Positions 62,337 to 64,000 of a stretch of 64,000 bases of DNA are shown here, piece by piece. The stretch is from Amycolatopsis sp. MtRt-6 (GTDB lineage Bacteria; Actinomycetota; Actinomycetes; Mycobacteriales; Pseudonocardiaceae). The stretch is from assembly GCF_017308975.1 (NCBI RefSeq), contig NZ_JADWPD010000028.1, positions 1-64,000 on the forward strand. The letters run 5' to 3'. Made by a program: the position numbers and the translations under genes. The notes under the pieces were generated by a model. It saw only the letters and a program-made list of their open reading frames with translations. It made no database searches and was not told the DNA's origin. Position 1 is the stretch's first letter, and every line of letters starts with the position of its first letter.

Positions 62337-63008
62337 TCACGCCTTCCGGGGGTGGACCTCGGCCTTGCCGCTCAGTCCCGTCCGGAAGTGGGCGGCTAGC
62401 TCCTCGCGGAACTCGTCGATGTCACCCTCCAGCGCGACCGCGGCCAGCCTCTCGTGCTCGACGGCCAGCTCGCGCGGGTCGCTGTAGGTCTGGTGATCGA
62501 CGCTGAGGTAGAGCCGCAGCTTGGCCTCCCAGCCGTTCCAGAGGTTCTGCAGAGCGCCGCTGCCGGAGAGGTCGTAGAAGAGCCGGTGGAAGCCGAGGTG
62601 CGCGTCGACGCTGGCCGGGATGTCGTTCTTCGCCAGGGCCTGGTGGAGGTCCTCGACGGTCCGCAGGAACCTCGACCGCTCGGGACCGCGCAGCGCTTCG
62701 TAAGCGAGCTCGGCCGCGTACGGCTCGACGAGCAGGCGGATCGCGTCGATCTCGGCGATGTCCTGAGCGCTCACCTCCGCGACGAACGCCCCGCGGTAGG
62801 GGATCTTGACGATGAGCCCCTCTTCCTCCAGCTTGGTCAGCGCCTCGCGCAGCGGGGACCGGCTGATGCCGAGGTCCGTGGCGATGTGCGCCTCACGCAG
62901 CGGCCCGCCAGGAGGCACGGTCCCGTCGAGGATGGCAGCACGCAGCACGCGGTAGACGCCATCCGGCGTCGTCGTCCGGTCTTCGATCCACTTGAACTTG
63001 CGGTCCAT
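62337..63008 (-). CDS. GntR-family (FCD) transcriptional regulator of the amino-compound operon
   Basis: 223 residues. Winged helix (TPDGVYRVLRAAILDGTVPPGGPLREAHIATDLGISRSPLREALTKLEEEGLI) and FCD domain with conserved metal-ligand type residues (RLLVEPYAAELA; HLGFHRLFYDLSG; EHERLAAVALEGD). Convergent to the operon and in line with the SSADH-like gene. It shares a motif upstream with the operon promoter. Confidence 0.93.
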   Translation of the reverse strand: MDRKFKWIEDRTTTPDGVYRVLRAAILDGTVPPGGPLREAHIATDLGISRSPLREALTKLEEEGLIVKIPYRGAFVAEVSAQDIAEIDAIRLLVEPYAAELAYEALRGPERSRFLRTVEDLHQALAKNDIPASVDAHLGFHRLFYDLSGSGALQNLWNGWEAKLRLYLSVDHQTYSDPRELAVEHERLAAVALEGDIDEFREELAAHFRTGLSGKAEVHPRKA

Positions 63009-63025
63009 TCCCCCGCCGCCCTCCC

Positions 63026-63046
63026 GATTGTCTTTTGTCGACTATA
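63026..63046 (-). promoter_or_regulatory. GntR promoter and putative autoregulatory operator
   Basis: On the minus strand a -10 box TATAGT (63046-63041) runs into GTCGACAAAAGACAATC (to 63026). The GTCGACAA-n2-GACAA arrangement matches the operator of the 55332-62324 operon. Confidence 0.55.
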
Positions 63047-63113
63047 CCGGCCCGGCACGGGCGGACGGGGGCCCCTCGGCGGATTCACCTCGGGGCAAGG
63101 CCCCGGCGCGGCG

Positions 63114-64000
63114 TCAGTTCCCCGTGGGGATCGCGATGTACTTGTACTCCAGGAAGCCGTCCATGCCGGCCCGTCCGCCTTCCCTGCCGAGGCCGGACTG
63201 CTTCACACCGCCGAACGGTGCGGCGGGATTGGAGACGACCCCGGTGTTGAGGCCGACCATGCCGCTCTCCAGCCGCTCGCTCACCCGCAGCGCGCGATCG
63301 AGATCGCGGGTGAACACGTAACCGACGAGACCCCAGTCGGTGGCGTTGGCGGCGGCGACGACCTCGTCCTCGTCGTCGAACGTGCGCAGCGCCGCCACCG
63401 GACCGAAGATCTCCGTCCGCGCGATGGCGGCCCCGGCGGTGATTCCGGTCAGCACGGTCGGCGGGTAGAAGCAGCCGGGGCCGTCGGGCAGTTCGCCGCC
63501 CGTGACGAGCTTGGCGCCGTGCCGCACGGCGTCGAGCACGAGCTGGTGGACCTTGCCGCGGCCCGTGTCGTCGATGAGGGGGCCGACGTCGACGCCCGGT
63601 TCGGTGCCCACGCCGACGGTGAGGGCTTGCATGCGGCCGGCCAGGCGCGCTGCGAACTCCTCCGCGAGCGAGCTGTGGACGAAGATCCGGTTGGCGGCGG
63701 TGCAGGCCTCGCCCATGTTGCGCATCTTCGCCTGCATCGTGCCCTCGACCGCGATGTCCAGGTCGGCGTCGGCGAAGACGATCACGGGTGCGTTGCCGCC
63801 CAGTTCCATGGACGCGCGCACGACCGTGTCGGCGCACTGGGCCAGCAGGATCTTGCCGACCTGGGTGGAGCCGGTGAACGAGAGCTTGCGGATCTGCCCG
63901 CCGCGCAGCAGAGGCTCGACGACGCCTGCCGCGTCCGAGGTGACGACCACGTTGAGCACGCCGTCGGGCAGCCCGGCCTCGGTGAGGATCGCGGCGAGCG
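63114..64000 (-). CDS. Aldehyde dehydrogenase (succinate-semialdehyde dehydrogenase type), 5' partial
   Basis: At least 295 codons; the N-terminus lies beyond base 64000. Visible: KLSFTGSTQVGKILL, catalytic Glu in MELGGNAP, catalytic Cys in NMGEACTAANR, EIFGPVAALRTF, and the C-terminal NPAAPFGGVKQSGLGREGG. The SSADH/GabD branch fits best. It would oxidise the aldehyde made by the DAO-type oxidase. Transcribed toward the GntR gene promoter. Confidence 0.92.
   Translation of the reverse strand, partial: LAAILTEAGLPDGVLNVVVTSDAAGVVEPLLRGGQIRKLSFTGSTQVGKILLAQCADTVVRASMELGGNAPVIVFADADLDIAVEGTMQAKMRNMGEACTAANRIFVHSSLAEEFAARLAGRMQALTVGVGTEPGVDVGPLIDDTGRGKVHQLVLDAVRHGAKLVTGGELPDGPGCFYPPTVLTGITAGAAIARTEIFGPVAALRTFDDEDEVVAAANATDWGLVGYVFTRDLDRALRVSERLESGMVGLNTGVVSNPAAPFGGVKQSGLGREGGRAGMDGFLEYKYIAIPTGN

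Overview
The window is high-GC DNA with GTG/TTG starts, dense ATGA/GTGA stop-start overlaps and an actinomycete gene set: streptogrisin-type protease, GH62 with a ricin lectin domain, PadR, LacI and GntR/FCD regulators, and MacB-like exporters. I infer an Actinomycetota chromosome, probably a Pseudonocardiaceae (Amycolatopsis-like) strain. The genus call is inference only.

Left flank (1-13.8 kb). A partial RidA-like gene runs head-on into an ACT-domain membrane gene, and their reading frames overlap antisense. A HAD phosphatase remnant follows. Next is a MacB-type export locus (permease, ATPase, peptidoglycan-binding adaptor, four-cysteine lipoprotein) divergent from an OmpR-type response regulator and sensor kinase. 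The kinase ectodomain carries the same four-cysteine pattern as the lipoprotein. After it come a GNAT acetyltransferase, a PadR/SGNH-hydrolase pair with palindromic operators, a NarL-type two-component system whose kinase has an extra C-terminal membrane segment and extracytoplasmic tail, and a secreted streptogrisin-like protease.

Catabolic block 1 (13.9-22.2 kb). An MFS transporter and a DapA-family lyase lie divergent from a LacI regulator. A resorcinol/hydroxyquinol module follows: an FAD phenol hydroxylase and a single polypeptide joining maleylacetate reductase to hydroxyquinol 1,2-dioxygenase, under a divergent LysR gene.

Catabolic block 2 (22.2-53.1 kb) is the most interesting part. 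About 25 genes encode an acetoacetyl-CoA synthetase, an extradiol dioxygenase, a CoA-transferase, beta-oxidation enzymes including a BadI/MenB-like ring-opening crotonase, two HsaA-like flavin monooxygenases (one fused to an MDR reductase), a flavin reductase fused to an IclR-like sensor domain, two paralogous MDR dehydrogenases (one without the catalytic zinc cysteine), a peptide-type ABC importer, a FAH-family enzyme, a VAO-type flavo-oxidase, an aromatic FAD monooxygenase and a carboxymuconolactone decarboxylase. At least five of its promoter regions share a GTC(T/A)GAC-ATTTG motif fitting the FadR-subfamily operator (TNGTNNNACNA). One GntR/FCD gene sits in the middle, so the block looks like one regulon for an unidentified, probably alkyl- or ring-substituted phenolic or alicyclic compound.

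Right flank (53.1-64 kb). A tRNA 3'-end fragment marks the border. Then come a secreted GH62 arabinofuranosidase with a perfect 18-bp LacI-type palindrome upstream, and an eight-gene operon (HAD, DAO-type oxidase, polar amino-acid ABC importer, RidA, D-threonine-aldolase-like PLP enzyme, SDR). It faces a GntR/FCD regulator and a succinate-semialdehyde-dehydrogenase-like gene that runs off the window. A second shared motif (GTCGACAA) links that regulator to the operon promoter. This operon probably degrades an amino compound or hydroxy-amino acid.
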